This document shows, in pieces, positions 26,574 to 35,152 of a stretch of DNA of 56,886 bases (positions are counted from its first letter, which is position 1; each line of letters starts with the position of its first letter). A model generated the notes under the pieces. That model had not been told where the DNA came from and did no database searches. It saw nothing but the letters and a program-made list of their open reading frames with translations. The stretch comes from Porphyromonas gulae DSM 15663 (GTDB lineage: Bacteria; Bacteroidota; Bacteroidia; Bacteroidales; Porphyromonadaceae). The translations under genes were made by a program, and so were the position numbers. Location: NCBI RefSeq assembly GCF_000378065.1, contig NZ_KB899152.1, positions 1 to 56,886 on the forward strand, written 5' to 3'.

Positions 26574-29500
26574 CTATGCTCCATCCACCGAAAGCACCTC
26601 GTTGTTCGGCAGGTACCACAGGTAGCCGCGGACGGATGGATAGCCCATCGAGACGAGCAGCCGGATATAATTCTCCATCTGTGCATGATGAATTTTGCGC
26701 ACTGCTCCGAACTTATAGTCTACGATGTCTGTGTGATCGTCGTAGAGAATGATCCGATCGGGACGACGCTGCCCCCCTTGTGGAAGGAGAATATCCTGTT
26801 CATTGAGAACTCGTCCGCTCCCATCGAACCAACGAGACAACCGACTGTCCGAAGAGATAACAGATAGACGATCGGCCAATTCGATCGCCTCATCTCTCGT
26901 GACGATTCCTTCCGACACATAACGCTCAAGAGCAGGCTCGATGTCCTTGGCGAGAACGATGTCGGCAAGGATTCTGTGCATCACATGGCCGTGGTAAAGC
27001 GGTTTGTGCCTGTGATAAAATTCACTGCCTTCAGGCCGGATAGCCAACCGGTCGGCTACAGCCGAGAAGCTTCCTTTGGGCAGGGTAAAAGGTAAGCCCG
27101 AAGAGGGGTGATCTGTCGTTTTTTGTCTCGTGGATATGCCCGGACTTCCCCAGCAGTACATACCGGACTCCGTCTTATTCTCGTCCAAGGAGGCGAGAGC
27201 CAAATGCATAAGATCTCCCACGGTAGAGAGCGATTCGGGCTTTGGGGAAGGAGGTAACCACAGATGCATCTCGTCCTTGGCTCGTGTCGTAGCCACATAA
27301 AGAAGATTGAGGTTGTCGAGTAGAATATCAGCCCTTTCGCGGAAGTAATCTGTGGCAAATATTGTTTGTGCCATCTCCTTCTTATATCTGATCGGCACTA
27401 CGGGCAGGATATTGAAAGGACTGCGGGCTGGATCGATCTTGCACCAGAGGATGTGCCGATGTGCAGCTTGGTCGTCCAGATTCCAGTCCAAGAAAGGAAT
27501 AAGAACAACGCGGAAGCCCAGGCCTTTGGCCTTGTGAATGGTCATTAGTGTGACGGCCTGACTGTTGGGAGCAGAGGAAATACGGCTTTTGGCATAGCCC
27601 GTTTCGTCCCACCATTGCAGGAAAGAGTGCAGATCGGCAGATCGTTCATGACCGAAATCGTTGATCAAATCCAGCCAAGCAATTAGATAGGGCATCTCAC
27701 TTTCGGGCAGGTATGAATGGAAAAGAGAGACCAATCCTTCTGCCAATTCGTATAAGGAGCGACGACGAAGGTTGGCAAATTCTGCAAGCTCTGCGGCACT
27801 GAAGTTGCCCTCCTCTGTAGGAGCTAAGCCTTTCTCCTTGCGGAGTTCTTCGTACGACAGGTAGGCGATCTGTCGTAAAGCATCGGATTGGGGGCGGGAT
27901 ATAAACTTGAGTAGGTTCGATAGAAAACGAATTGATGCTGCTCCACTCAGCGACAAAGATTCGTCCGACATCGGGATAAGGGGATAGTCCACTTCATCCT
28001 GTTCGGGCTGATAAGAGAGCATGGTACGAGCTATCTCTCGTGCCTGATAGGTTTTGCGTGCCAGAATCGCAATGTCTGAGGGAGCATATCCTCTTTTTTG
28101 CAGACCGATGATAAAACGGGGAAGATCCTGCAAGATGCGCTCCTCCCACGAAAGCTCGGCTTCCGCTTCATCTGATGATGCCGGCGGTGGAAGATAAATG
28201 CAGACGTTTCCATGCCGGTCAGCTTTGGCCGGTGGTACAAGCTGCTCCACATCGGCGTAGGTCTGCATGAATGTGCGGTTGATCTCCTCCGGCAACTTCG
28301 GATCGGGCATTGCCATCGCCTCGGTTTCGCGAGTCATAGCCTCACAGAGGATTTGTGGCAGGTGCTTGTAGAGGGAGTTGTTGAACTCGATTATTTCGGG
28401 AGTGCTTCGCCAATTATATGGTAGATTGACCCTCTCCGATGTTTCGGCAAAATCCCGACTGACGACCTCTGTGAGCAGTCGCCGATCGGCATTGCGGAAG
28501 CGGTATATGCTCTGTTTGGCATCGCCGACGAGGAGGTTGTACTTGCCGTGAGCCAGACTCTCAGCCAGCAGAGGCTTGAAGTTTTCGTACTGTAAGCGGC
28601 TGGTATCTTGAAATTCATCGATCATTTCGTGCTCGATTCGTACCCCGATCTTGTCATAGACAAAGGGGGTCTCGCTCCCGTCGATGATCCTGTGCAATAG
28701 AGACGGAGCATCGGAAATCAGCATTTTGTTCTCTTCTTGTCTGATCCCTTCGATTTGTCGCCAGAGATCGGAGATGATACCAAGCCGGTTGAGAAAGGGA
28801 AGTGACTGCTTGGCCGTGGAATACTCTTGCCATTCCCTGCCGAGATAGAGTCCTGCCATTTCGTTCAGAGACTCTTTGAGGCCGGATTGGTAGGTCGAGA
28901 GAATGGCTGCTTGGGTAGTGGCAGGAGTGGATTTGGCGTAGAGGGTAGTTTCCGGATCACCTTTGGCCATCGCCATAAAGGTCTTTGTGGGAGGCTTGAC
29001 TTCTCCGCCTTTGAGCACTTTGGCAAACTCCAAGATACCACCTTTGGTACCTCCTTTGAAATCGTAGAAGCTGATTCCGGCTGCGGTGACGATCTCTTCC
29101 GCTCGGCGTGCAATAGACAGACGTCGCTGTTCGAAGCCTTCCATCAGCTTGTTCATCTCGGTTTGGTAGCGATGAATGGCAGCTTTAGTCGGTAGTTTGC
29201 CCTCCTCGGATAGCAGGAGTAGCTGCTCTTTGAAAAGCTCGTCGCCCAAGCTGACGATCTCCCTGCGGATGTTATGTCCACGCCCCTCTTCGATCAGGTC
29301 TTCAGCCAGACGCCTGATCCAATTCTCGACGTCGGAAGTATCTTTTTCTCCCAAGCTGTGCAGCAGGCGGACGACAGCCTGTTCGAGTACGGCCTTCTGC
29401 TCCATCTCGATGCGGAAACCTCCCGGCAGTCCCAATTCATGCGAGAAAGCACGCATCACTTCCTGAAAGAAGGAGTCGATGGTCTTGACTCGCAAAGAAG

Positions 29501-29807
29501 AGTAGTCGTTTAGTATTTCGGTCAGGACTTCCTGTGCTCTGACTTGTAGCTGCTCGGTAGTCAGAGCCAACTCCTGCATCAGCTCCTCGGCGAAAGGGGA
29601 TGATCCATCCACTGCCAGACCGTATAGCTCCTCGAGAATACGCTCCTTCATTTCGGCGGTGGCTTTGTTCGTGAACGTGACAGCCTGTATATAACGGAAA
29701 GCCCCGCGCGTACGCAGGGCTAAACGAAGGTATTCGCCGGTAAGTGTATGAGTCTTGCCGGAACCTGCCGAAGCTGTGTAAATGCGAAGTTGCTTGGAGC
29801 GTTTCAT
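26574..29807 (-). CDS. AddA-like UvrD/RecB-family helicase-nuclease
   Basis: The 1077-residue protein combines a superfamily 1 helicase with a C-terminal nuclease, as in the AddA subunit that processes DNA double-strand ends for recombination. The P-loop is TASAGSGKTHTL (about 11-22), motif Ia TNKATAEMKERI, motif IV VGDAKQSIYRFRNAD near 440, motif V TIHKAKGLGFRVV near 755. The nuclease shows a HGHVMHRIL histidine near 940 and PDRIILYDDHTDIVDYKFG near 1030, so the PD-(D/E)XK catalytic set is intact. It is somewhat shorter than Firmicute AddA. No AddB partner is adjacent. Its ATG overlaps the stop of the acyltransferase gene. Confidence 0.9.
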   Translation of the reverse strand: MKRSKQLRIYTASAGSGKTHTLTGEYLRLALRTRGAFRYIQAVTFTNKATAEMKERILEELYGLAVDGSSPFAEELMQELALTTEQLQVRAQEVLTEILNDYSSLRVKTIDSFFQEVMRAFSHELGLPGGFRIEMEQKAVLEQAVVRLLHSLGEKDTSDVENWIRRLAEDLIEEGRGHNIRREIVSLGDELFKEQLLLLSEEGKLPTKAAIHRYQTEMNKLMEGFEQRRLSIARRAEEIVTAAGISFYDFKGGTKGGILEFAKVLKGGEVKPPTKTFMAMAKGDPETTLYAKSTPATTQAAILSTYQSGLKESLNEMAGLYLGREWQEYSTAKQSLPFLNRLGIISDLWRQIEGIRQEENKMLISDAPSLLHRIIDGSETPFVYDKIGVRIEHEMIDEFQDTSRLQYENFKPLLAESLAHGKYNLLVGDAKQSIYRFRNADRRLLTEVVSRDFAETSERVNLPYNWRSTPEIIEFNNSLYKHLPQILCEAMTRETEAMAMPDPKLPEEINRTFMQTYADVEQLVPPAKADRHGNVCIYLPPPASSDEAEAELSWEERILQDLPRFIIGLQKRGYAPSDIAILARKTYQAREIARTMLSYQPEQDEVDYPLIPMSDESLSLSGAASIRFLSNLLKFISRPQSDALRQIAYLSYEELRKEKGLAPTEEGNFSAAELAEFANLRRRSLYELAEGLVSLFHSYLPESEMPYLIAWLDLINDFGHERSADLHSFLQWWDETGYAKSRISSAPNSQAVTLMTIHKAKGLGFRVVLIPFLDWNLDDQAAHRHILWCKIDPARSPFNILPVVPIRYKKEMAQTIFATDYFRERADILLDNLNLLYVATTRAKDEMHLWLPPSPKPESLSTVGDLMHLALASLDENKTESGMYCWGSPGISTRQKTTDHPSSGLPFTLPKGSFSAVADRLAIRPEGSEFYHRHKPLYHGHVMHRILADIVLAKDIEPALERYVSEGIVTRDEAIELADRLSVISSDSRLSRWFDGSGRVLNEQDILLPQGGQRRPDRIILYDDHTDIVDYKFGAVRKIHHAQMENYIRLLVSMGYPSVRGYLWYLPNNEVLSVDGA

Positions 29808-30664
29808 TTGTTTTTCTTGTGTCCGGGGGCAAGGCGATAAGTCCGGTCGTAGAGGAAGAGAGCCAGCTCGCGCGGATTCTTCTCGAAGCGAGCAATGGTC
29901 TCCAGTGGGATCGGATCGCCGATATAGACATCGAAAATATGCCCTCGCTTGTTGAACAGTTCAGCCGGGATGCGTGGAGTCCGAATAGCCCAGCTCAGCC
30001 ATCCGAGGAAGTGGAAGTACCAGGAATTGCGGCCGCTGAAGAAAATCGGATAAACGGGCACCTGACTGACGAGGATCATCTTGGCACAACTGGCTTGCCA
30101 TTCGCTGTCCATCACTCGATTGCGATTGCCTTTATAGACGGATATTCCTCCGGCCGGGAAGAAGCCGACGGGCTGACCTTTTTGAAGACGGTTCAGTACC
30201 TCCTTCACTCCGGATACATTGTGCTTGCTGTCAAGTCCTCCGGCCATTCCTTTGAGTGGAGCCACCGGTATGAAGCTGTCGCGCAGGCAGCTGATCATGG
30301 ACAGAAAACCATTGACCAATACGCTATAATCGGGACGCACCGATCCGATAATATCGATCAACATAATGCCATCCAGAGAGCCGAACGGGTGATTGGATAC
30401 CGTTGTGAAAGCACCGCCCTTGCGCATCTCTTCCAAATGCTCCGCCCCGTGCAGCCTGTAGCTGACATTGATGGCAGGGTCAGTCAGTGCAGCATGGGCA
30501 AACTCTGCTCCACGCAGATTGATATGACGGGCATGAACGGCATTGATGTCCGTTATCTTGAGGGCTTTCAGCAACCTGCGTGTAAGTCGTCGCTCCCCTC
30601 CCAGTACGGGAAAAAGACGAAGTACATCTTCTTCGGTAAGGACTTCCGGACGTGAGTCTGACAT
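29804..30664 (-). CDS. Lysophospholipid/glycerol acyltransferase family protein
   Basis: The 286-residue protein has the PlsC-type motifs: NHPFGSLDG near residue 103 (the NHxxxxD catalytic pattern with PFGSL spacer), KGMAGG near 147 and FPAGGISVYK near 175. The family transfers fatty acids to lysophospholipids or related acceptors (including ornithine lipids) at the inner membrane. I chose the ATG at 30664, because the frame further upstream overlaps the end of the CDP-alcohol phosphotransferase gene and looks unlike protein. The stop overlaps the AddA-like ATG. It belongs to the lipid cluster 29804-32842. Confidence 0.85.
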   Translation of the reverse strand: MSDSRPEVLTEEDVLRLFPVLGGERRLTRRLLKALKITDINAVHARHINLRGAEFAHAALTDPAINVSYRLHGAEHLEEMRKGGAFTTVSNHPFGSLDGIMLIDIIGSVRPDYSVLVNGFLSMISCLRDSFIPVAPLKGMAGGLDSKHNVSGVKEVLNRLQKGQPVGFFPAGGISVYKGNRNRVMDSEWQASCAKMILVSQVPVYPIFFSGRNSWYFHFLGWLSWAIRTPRIPAELFNKRGHIFDVYIGDPIPLETIARFEKNPRELALFLYDRTYRLAPGHKKNK

Positions 30665-30708
30665 GAGCGATCGGGAATTAAGGATATTCGAGTTGCCTGA
30701 ACATATGA

Positions 30709-31635
30709 TTACCGCCTCTCCTTCAGATGCTGTCTGCACATGGCTTCGTGGCGTCTGATACCGAGGATGAGCACAATATTCAGGATCAGTATCTCGAATA
30801 CGAAATAGAGCCAAACGTGACCGCTCAAGACGATAAGAAAAAGAGGAATGGTGCGCCCGTTGAACGTAAGGAAGTCCACGATATTCATGATTCGGCGACT
30901 ATCCCTGCGCAAGTCCTGACGGAGCGTTTCGGGGATGGTATTCTGCGGATAATCCGCTTCCAATTGGTCGAGAAGTCTTTGCAGTCGGGGTGTCGCACGC
31001 TCCTGTATCAATGTATAATAATAGTACAGTGAGCTGAAAAAACGATTCGCTCCTCGTGGCATCACCTTTACACGGCGGCGTATGGATGAGGATCGTTCGA
31101 ACTCTTTTCCCTTCTCAGGACTGATGAAAAAGAGATGGAGCGTTTTGTAGTAGTCCGTAACGGCTGCTTGAACCAAATGGCTGATTCCCGAGAGTAGACC
31201 CACGGCAATCAGGATACCGGTGGTCATCGGACCTAAGGCATCGGGATACTCTGCCGTCAAGCGAATGATGAAGCAGATATAGATGCACGCGAACCAAATG
31301 TCTCCGGCAATGCCATCGAGAATGCGCCCGATCTCACTCTTGATTCCGGTCAGACGAGCCAGCTGTCCGTCGATGCAGTCCATGATATTGGCCACTATCA
31401 TACATAGAATACCGGCGACAGTCCAACGGAGATCGTAAGGAGTATGTACGAAGCACAGCCCACCGCCCAATCCGACAAAGATGGACAGGATCGTAACCAT
31501 ATTGGGCGTTACCCTTGTACGACTGAGAAGCTTGGCAAAGTAAAAACCTATCGGACGGTAGAATTTCCGGTCAATTATATTTTCCGTCTCCAGTGATTTG
31601 AGAGAGGCTTGGTACTCCTTATCGTTTTCGTTCAT
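30709..31635 (-). CDS. CDP-alcohol phosphatidyltransferase family protein
   Basis: The 308-residue membrane protein has about six helices and the family signature starting DGQLARLTG near residue 105, which transfers a phospho-alcohol from a CDP-linked donor (CDP-diacylglycerol or a CDP-alcohol). The last part reads GRILDGIAGD: the distance between the final two aspartates is one residue longer than the usual Dx3D, which I note as odd. A substrate cannot be assigned. It follows the SDR gene by 11 nt and precedes the acyltransferase by 44 nt, within a cluster that also holds a cytidylyltransferase, so it may use a CDP-alcohol made by that enzyme. Confidence 0.88.
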   Translation of the reverse strand: MNENDKEYQASLKSLETENIIDRKFYRPIGFYFAKLLSRTRVTPNMVTILSIFVGLGGGLCFVHTPYDLRWTVAGILCMIVANIMDCIDGQLARLTGIKSEIGRILDGIAGDIWFACIYICFIIRLTAEYPDALGPMTTGILIAVGLLSGISHLVQAAVTDYYKTLHLFFISPEKGKEFERSSSIRRRVKVMPRGANRFFSSLYYYYTLIQERATPRLQRLLDQLEADYPQNTIPETLRQDLRRDSRRIMNIVDFLTFNGRTIPLFLIVLSGHVWLYFVFEILILNIVLILGIRRHEAMCRQHLKERR

Positions 31636-31646
31636 GTCTGAGCTGT

Positions 31647-32378
31647 TCAGCGGAAGCTGTAGCCTCCATCAAGAGTCAAGACCTCACCATTGCAATAAGC
31701 GTTGGCAAGCAAAAATAAAAAAGCTTCGGCTACTTCGTCCGGTGTCGCAAAGCGATGCAAAGCAACCTTATTCTCGATATTTCGGCGTATTTCGGCCGGT
31801 TTGTTCTTCTGCCACTCCGTATCGACGAATCCCGGTGCCACGGCATTCACACGGATGCCATAGGGTTCTAAGTGCTTCACCAGATTGCGAGTCAGGGCGT
31901 GTACAGCAGACTTGCTCACCCCATACGGCAGAGCCATGCCATGTGGCTGGATTCCCATAAGCGATCCGGTAAAGATGATACATCCCTTGTTGCGCTCGAT
32001 ACGCGGCAGGAGGCGTTGGATCAGGAATGTGGGGAAATGGACATTGGCGAAGAATACGCCCTGCCATTCGTCGATGGTCATCTCCTCGAAAGGCGTACGG
32101 CATGTGATACCGGCATTCATGATAAGAGCTTGCAGGGTAATATCGCTCTGCTCAAGGGCTTCCGCTATCAGGTCGATACCTTTCGCATCGGTAGCATCGG
32201 CTTGCAGCAGCTCAACCGAGGGAGCTGTCTCTGCCAATTCGGCTACCACTGTGCGCGCCCTGTCCTGATCGTGTCCGTATGTGAGGATGAGGGAGTACCC
32301 TTTGCTTGCCAAGAGGCGGGCTACTGCCAGACCGATCCCCTTGGTTCCTCCCGTAATCAATGCGTATCCGACCGCCAT
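31647..32378 (-). CDS. SDR-family oxidoreductase, FabG-like
   Basis: The 243-residue short-chain dehydrogenase/reductase shows the NAD(P)-binding ITGGTKGIG (8-16), NAG near 90 and the catalytic Ser...Tyr-x-x-x-Lys (FTGSLMGI, then PYGVSK). The C-terminal GGYSFR tail resembles 3-oxoacyl-ACP reductases, which reduce beta-ketoacyl chains. In this setting it could reduce a fatty-acyl chain or a small ketone precursor of a head group; sequence does not decide. It starts 5 nt after the cytidylyltransferase stop. Confidence 0.88.
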   Translation of the reverse strand: MAVGYALITGGTKGIGLAVARLLASKGYSLILTYGHDQDRARTVVAELAETAPSVELLQADATDAKGIDLIAEALEQSDITLQALIMNAGITCRTPFEEMTIDEWQGVFFANVHFPTFLIQRLLPRIERNKGCIIFTGSLMGIQPHGMALPYGVSKSAVHALTRNLVKHLEPYGIRVNAVAPGFVDTEWQKNKPAEIRRNIENKVALHRFATPDEVAEAFLFLLANAYCNGEVLTLDGGYSFR

Positions 32379-32383
32379 AGTTC

Positions 32384-32842
32384 CTACATGTTTTGGACAG
32401 ACTTGGGCTTATGCTGACGCTCTTCGTTCAGCGTCTTGGCATAGCTATCGTGTATGGTCTCCTTGATTTTGGTAGAGGAAACGCCCGTCCCGTAGGGGAA
32501 ATAAAAGACCTGAACGCCGAGATCTTTCAGATAGTCGTATTTGCCATTCCAGTCATCCCCCACTACGAAAGCGTCTATATTCAGCTTTTTGACGATCTCC
32601 GTGTGATCCAACGTATGCTGCGGAATCACGATGTCCGGTGTCTTCAGGGCTTCCAGGATTTGCAAACGCTCGATGAAAGGAATAATGGGCGGTGCCTTGT
32701 ATGAAGCGACCAGTTCGTCCGTGCTGACGCCAACGATAAGGATGTCTGCCAAACTACGCGCATAGTTGATCATGCGCAAGTGATTGTAGTGGAACATGTC
32801 GAATGTCCCGGAAGTGTAAACAATAGTCTTATCCTTAAACAT
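32384..32842 (-). CDS. TagD-like cytidylyltransferase
   Basis: This 152-residue nucleotidyltransferase resembles glycerol-3-phosphate and ethanolamine-phosphate cytidylyltransferases. The N-terminal GTFDMFHYNHL (residues 12-22) corresponds to the HxGH motif, but with Asn in place of Gly (HYNH). VVGDDWNGKYDYLK and the VSSTKIKE signature near residue 123 are typical. It should couple CTP to a phospho-alcohol, giving a CDP-alcohol. Neighbours downstream are the SDR (5 nt) and the CDP-alcohol phosphotransferase, a plausible user of its product. The exact alcohol is unknown. Confidence 0.85.
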   Translation of the reverse strand: MFKDKTIVYTSGTFDMFHYNHLRMINYARSLADILIVGVSTDELVASYKAPPIIPFIERLQILEALKTPDIVIPQHTLDHTEIVKKLNIDAFVVGDDWNGKYDYLKDLGVQVFYFPYGTGVSSTKIKETIHDSYAKTLNEERQHKPKSVQNM

Positions 32843-32863
32843 AGAGTCTATAGGGTATTAAAA

Positions 32864-33961
32864 TTAATGCTCATCATCTGTTTGCGGCAACTTTTCATTG
32901 TCATTGCCTCGCTCGAAATAGCTCTTTCGGAGCGGATTGCGCGTAGCCAAACGCCACGATGCACGGGCGCGATAGATGTCGATAGCCTGATAGACGGCTG
33001 CGCGGAAAGAATCGGGCGAAGCCTCGCCTTTGCCCACGATGTCGAAGCCTGTACCATGATCCGGCGAAGTGCGTACGATGGAAAGCCCTGCCGTCACATT
33101 GACCCCTCTATCCATGCAGAGAGTCTTGAATGGGATCAGCCCCTGATCATGATACATGGACAGAATGCCATCGAAATGCATAGCCATATCCGATCCCCAA
33201 AAGCCGTCCGCGGCATAAGGGCCGAACACTAACAATCCCTGCTCTTCGGCCTCCTGTACTGCCGGCCGGATCGTATCGCTTTCCTCGGTGCCGATCAGTC
33301 CGCTGTCGCCGGCATGCGGATTCAGAGCCATGACGGCTATCCGCGGACGTACTATACCGAAATCCATGCGCAGACTGCGATCGAAAGCCTTCAGCTTGTC
33401 CAGTATTTGCTCCCGAGTGATAAGCGATGGCACGCGTGCTATCGGCTCGTGCATCGTCACCAAAGCCGTGCGGAGCTTGTCCTGTGCCAGGATCATCAGC
33501 GCATCTTCGCCCTCTATGCCGGCTTCGGCTTGCAGATATTCCGTATGGCCTTTGTAGGGGAAGATGTCCTGTGGCATGGCAGCTTTGTTGATCGGCATAG
33601 TCACGAGCACGTCCGCATCGCCCTGCTTCACGGCTTGGACTGCCATGCTGAGTGCCATTGCCGCATAGGCTCCGGCCTGTGGCGAGCAGACGCCCATTTC
33701 CACTTTGGCATCTTCCGGCAAGCAGTTCACCAGATTCACCCGTCCCTCTACGGCTTCGGCAGCAGAGGATACCTGGTGCCAGCTCTCCAGTTCGAGTTCC
33801 AAGGTCTTCCTGTAATAGGCTGCGACCTTAGCTGATCCGTATATGACAGGTGTGAAGAGGTCCAGTATCGAGGCTTCGGTAAAGGTCTTTAGTAGGATTT
33901 CATATCCAATGCCATTGATGTCGCCATGAGAAATGGCCACTTTCAGCTTCTTATTCTCCAT
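32864..33961 (-). CDS. pdxA: 4-hydroxythreonine-4-phosphate dehydrogenase
   Basis: This 365-residue enzyme of the DXP-dependent vitamin B6 pathway oxidises 4-phosphohydroxythreonine with NAD+. Conserved elements are SHGDINGIGYE at the start (SxGDxxGIG), PINKAAM, GHTEYLQ with a metal-binding histidine, MALNPHAGD, YHDQGLIPFK and DHGTGFDIVGKG near the end. Length is slightly above the usual 330 because of a charged C-terminal tail. It sits between the DUF4837 gene (42 nt) and the cytidylyltransferase (21 nt), likely in one operon. Confidence 0.94.
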   Translation of the reverse strand: MENKKLKVAISHGDINGIGYEILLKTFTEASILDLFTPVIYGSAKVAAYYRKTLELELESWHQVSSAAEAVEGRVNLVNCLPEDAKVEMGVCSPQAGAYAAMALSMAVQAVKQGDADVLVTMPINKAAMPQDIFPYKGHTEYLQAEAGIEGEDALMILAQDKLRTALVTMHEPIARVPSLITREQILDKLKAFDRSLRMDFGIVRPRIAVMALNPHAGDSGLIGTEESDTIRPAVQEAEEQGLLVFGPYAADGFWGSDMAMHFDGILSMYHDQGLIPFKTLCMDRGVNVTAGLSIVRTSPDHGTGFDIVGKGEASPDSFRAAVYQAIDIYRARASWRLATRNPLRKSYFERGNDNEKLPQTDDEH

Positions 33962-34003
33962 TACGTTGAGTCTTCGTGTAAGTTCGGCAGTCGTTTCGGA
34001 TAT

Positions 34004-35092
34004 TTATTTGAGTGCAGTCCAGCGTGCCTTTCTGATGATAGCCGGATCGAACTCTTTCTGGGCTTTGGGGCGCATACTATACAGAGCTGCCTCCATCTGC
34101 CGCATCAGATCGCGTTTTTTCTCGTTGGGGTGATATACGAAACCCTCTACCACTACTACCCTGTCTCCATCCACAAAGGCTTGTGCCACGAAAGGACCGG
34201 ACATCATCTGCCCTCCCTCCATACGCCAGATGCCGTGCACTTCGCCTCGCTTTTGATCGCCCGGGTAGACGTAGCGATGCTTCAGCAGCATCCGCTCCGT
34301 GACGGGATAAGACCCTGCATCCGAACCTTCTATATTGGCTTTGAGCACGGAGTCGCGCACCTCTACCATACGGTCCAGCCCCAGATCCGATGCTCCGCGA
34401 TAGGGATAGGTGTAGACCAAGAGGTCTTTCCGGCGGCGCATCTGATTGTTGGACATCCACAGGAAGTCCTTGCCCTCCTTGTGACTGAGGATGTCGGCGG
34501 GCACATTGATATGGTGTCCGAACATACGCTGCACGCGTTGGTCGGCATCCGCACTGCAGTCCTTCTGCCATAGCTGACCGAAGAGGAATAGTTCGTGACG
34601 GATAAAGAGATTCTGTATGGCCGATTTGTTGGATTCGATGTAGGCTGCCAGAGAGTCTGCCGCAGGACTGTTGATCAGTACGACCAACTGCCCGTTAGCC
34701 CACTGGTCATAGCCGTATTTGAGCGAAGTCTTGGTGAATATATCAGGGTTGATGTCGATCTGCAGTACATTGCGGATGTAGCGAAGGAATCCCGTAAAAT
34801 CCTTTTCCGACACACGGGAAACGGCCATGATCGGCTCGTTCTGGTTGAGTGCCGGAGCTACCTCGGTCATGACCTCGTAGATGGCTTCGCCGACGGGCGA
34901 ACTCAGATGTTGGTCGTCCATCACCAGCATCATTTCTCCCGGAGAGCCCGTGGAATTGGTGAACGACTTGCCGGCCGTTCCGCCTCCATTGCAGGCAAAG
35001 AACATAGCAAAAGCGGCGAAGAAAGTCGGCAGACCGAACAATAAACGGATATTGGGTTTCATTGAGCCTATTCGCTTTTTTGAGTTTTTCAT
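34004..35092 (-). CDS. DUF4837 family lipoprotein
   Basis: The 362-residue protein has a lipoprotein signal ending FFACNGGG (lipid cysteine at residue 34), so it should be anchored in a membrane facing the periplasm or surface. The mature part (STGSPGEMMLVMDD start, KDLLVYTYPYRG, GIWRMEGGQMMSGPFVAQAFVD) matches DUF4837, a Bacteroidetes family of unknown function. Start ATG 35092; an ATG ten codons later is also possible. A -7 box 15 nt upstream supports the first and probably drives this gene, pdxA and the lipid cluster. Confidence 0.83.
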   Translation of the reverse strand: MKNSKKRIGSMKPNIRLLFGLPTFFAAFAMFFACNGGGTAGKSFTNSTGSPGEMMLVMDDQHLSSPVGEAIYEVMTEVAPALNQNEPIMAVSRVSEKDFTGFLRYIRNVLQIDINPDIFTKTSLKYGYDQWANGQLVVLINSPAADSLAAYIESNKSAIQNLFIRHELFLFGQLWQKDCSADADQRVQRMFGHHINVPADILSHKEGKDFLWMSNNQMRRRKDLLVYTYPYRGASDLGLDRMVEVRDSVLKANIEGSDAGSYPVTERMLLKHRYVYPGDQKRGEVHGIWRMEGGQMMSGPFVAQAFVDGDRVVVVEGFVYHPNEKKRDLMRQMEAALYSMRPKAQKEFDPAIIRKARWTALK

Positions 35093-35106
35093 CCTGAATA
35101 CAAGTC

Positions 35107-35114
35107 CAAAGGTA
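35107..35114 (-). promoter_or_regulatory. -7 box upstream of the DUF4837 gene
   Basis: TACCTTTG on the minus strand matches TAnnTTTG, in the 60-nt gap after rlmN. Start of transcription would fall close to the ATG at 35092. Confidence 0.45.
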
Positions 35115-35152
35115 GTAATAATAGTTGTCGCTATGGAGCTTGCACTTCGCCT

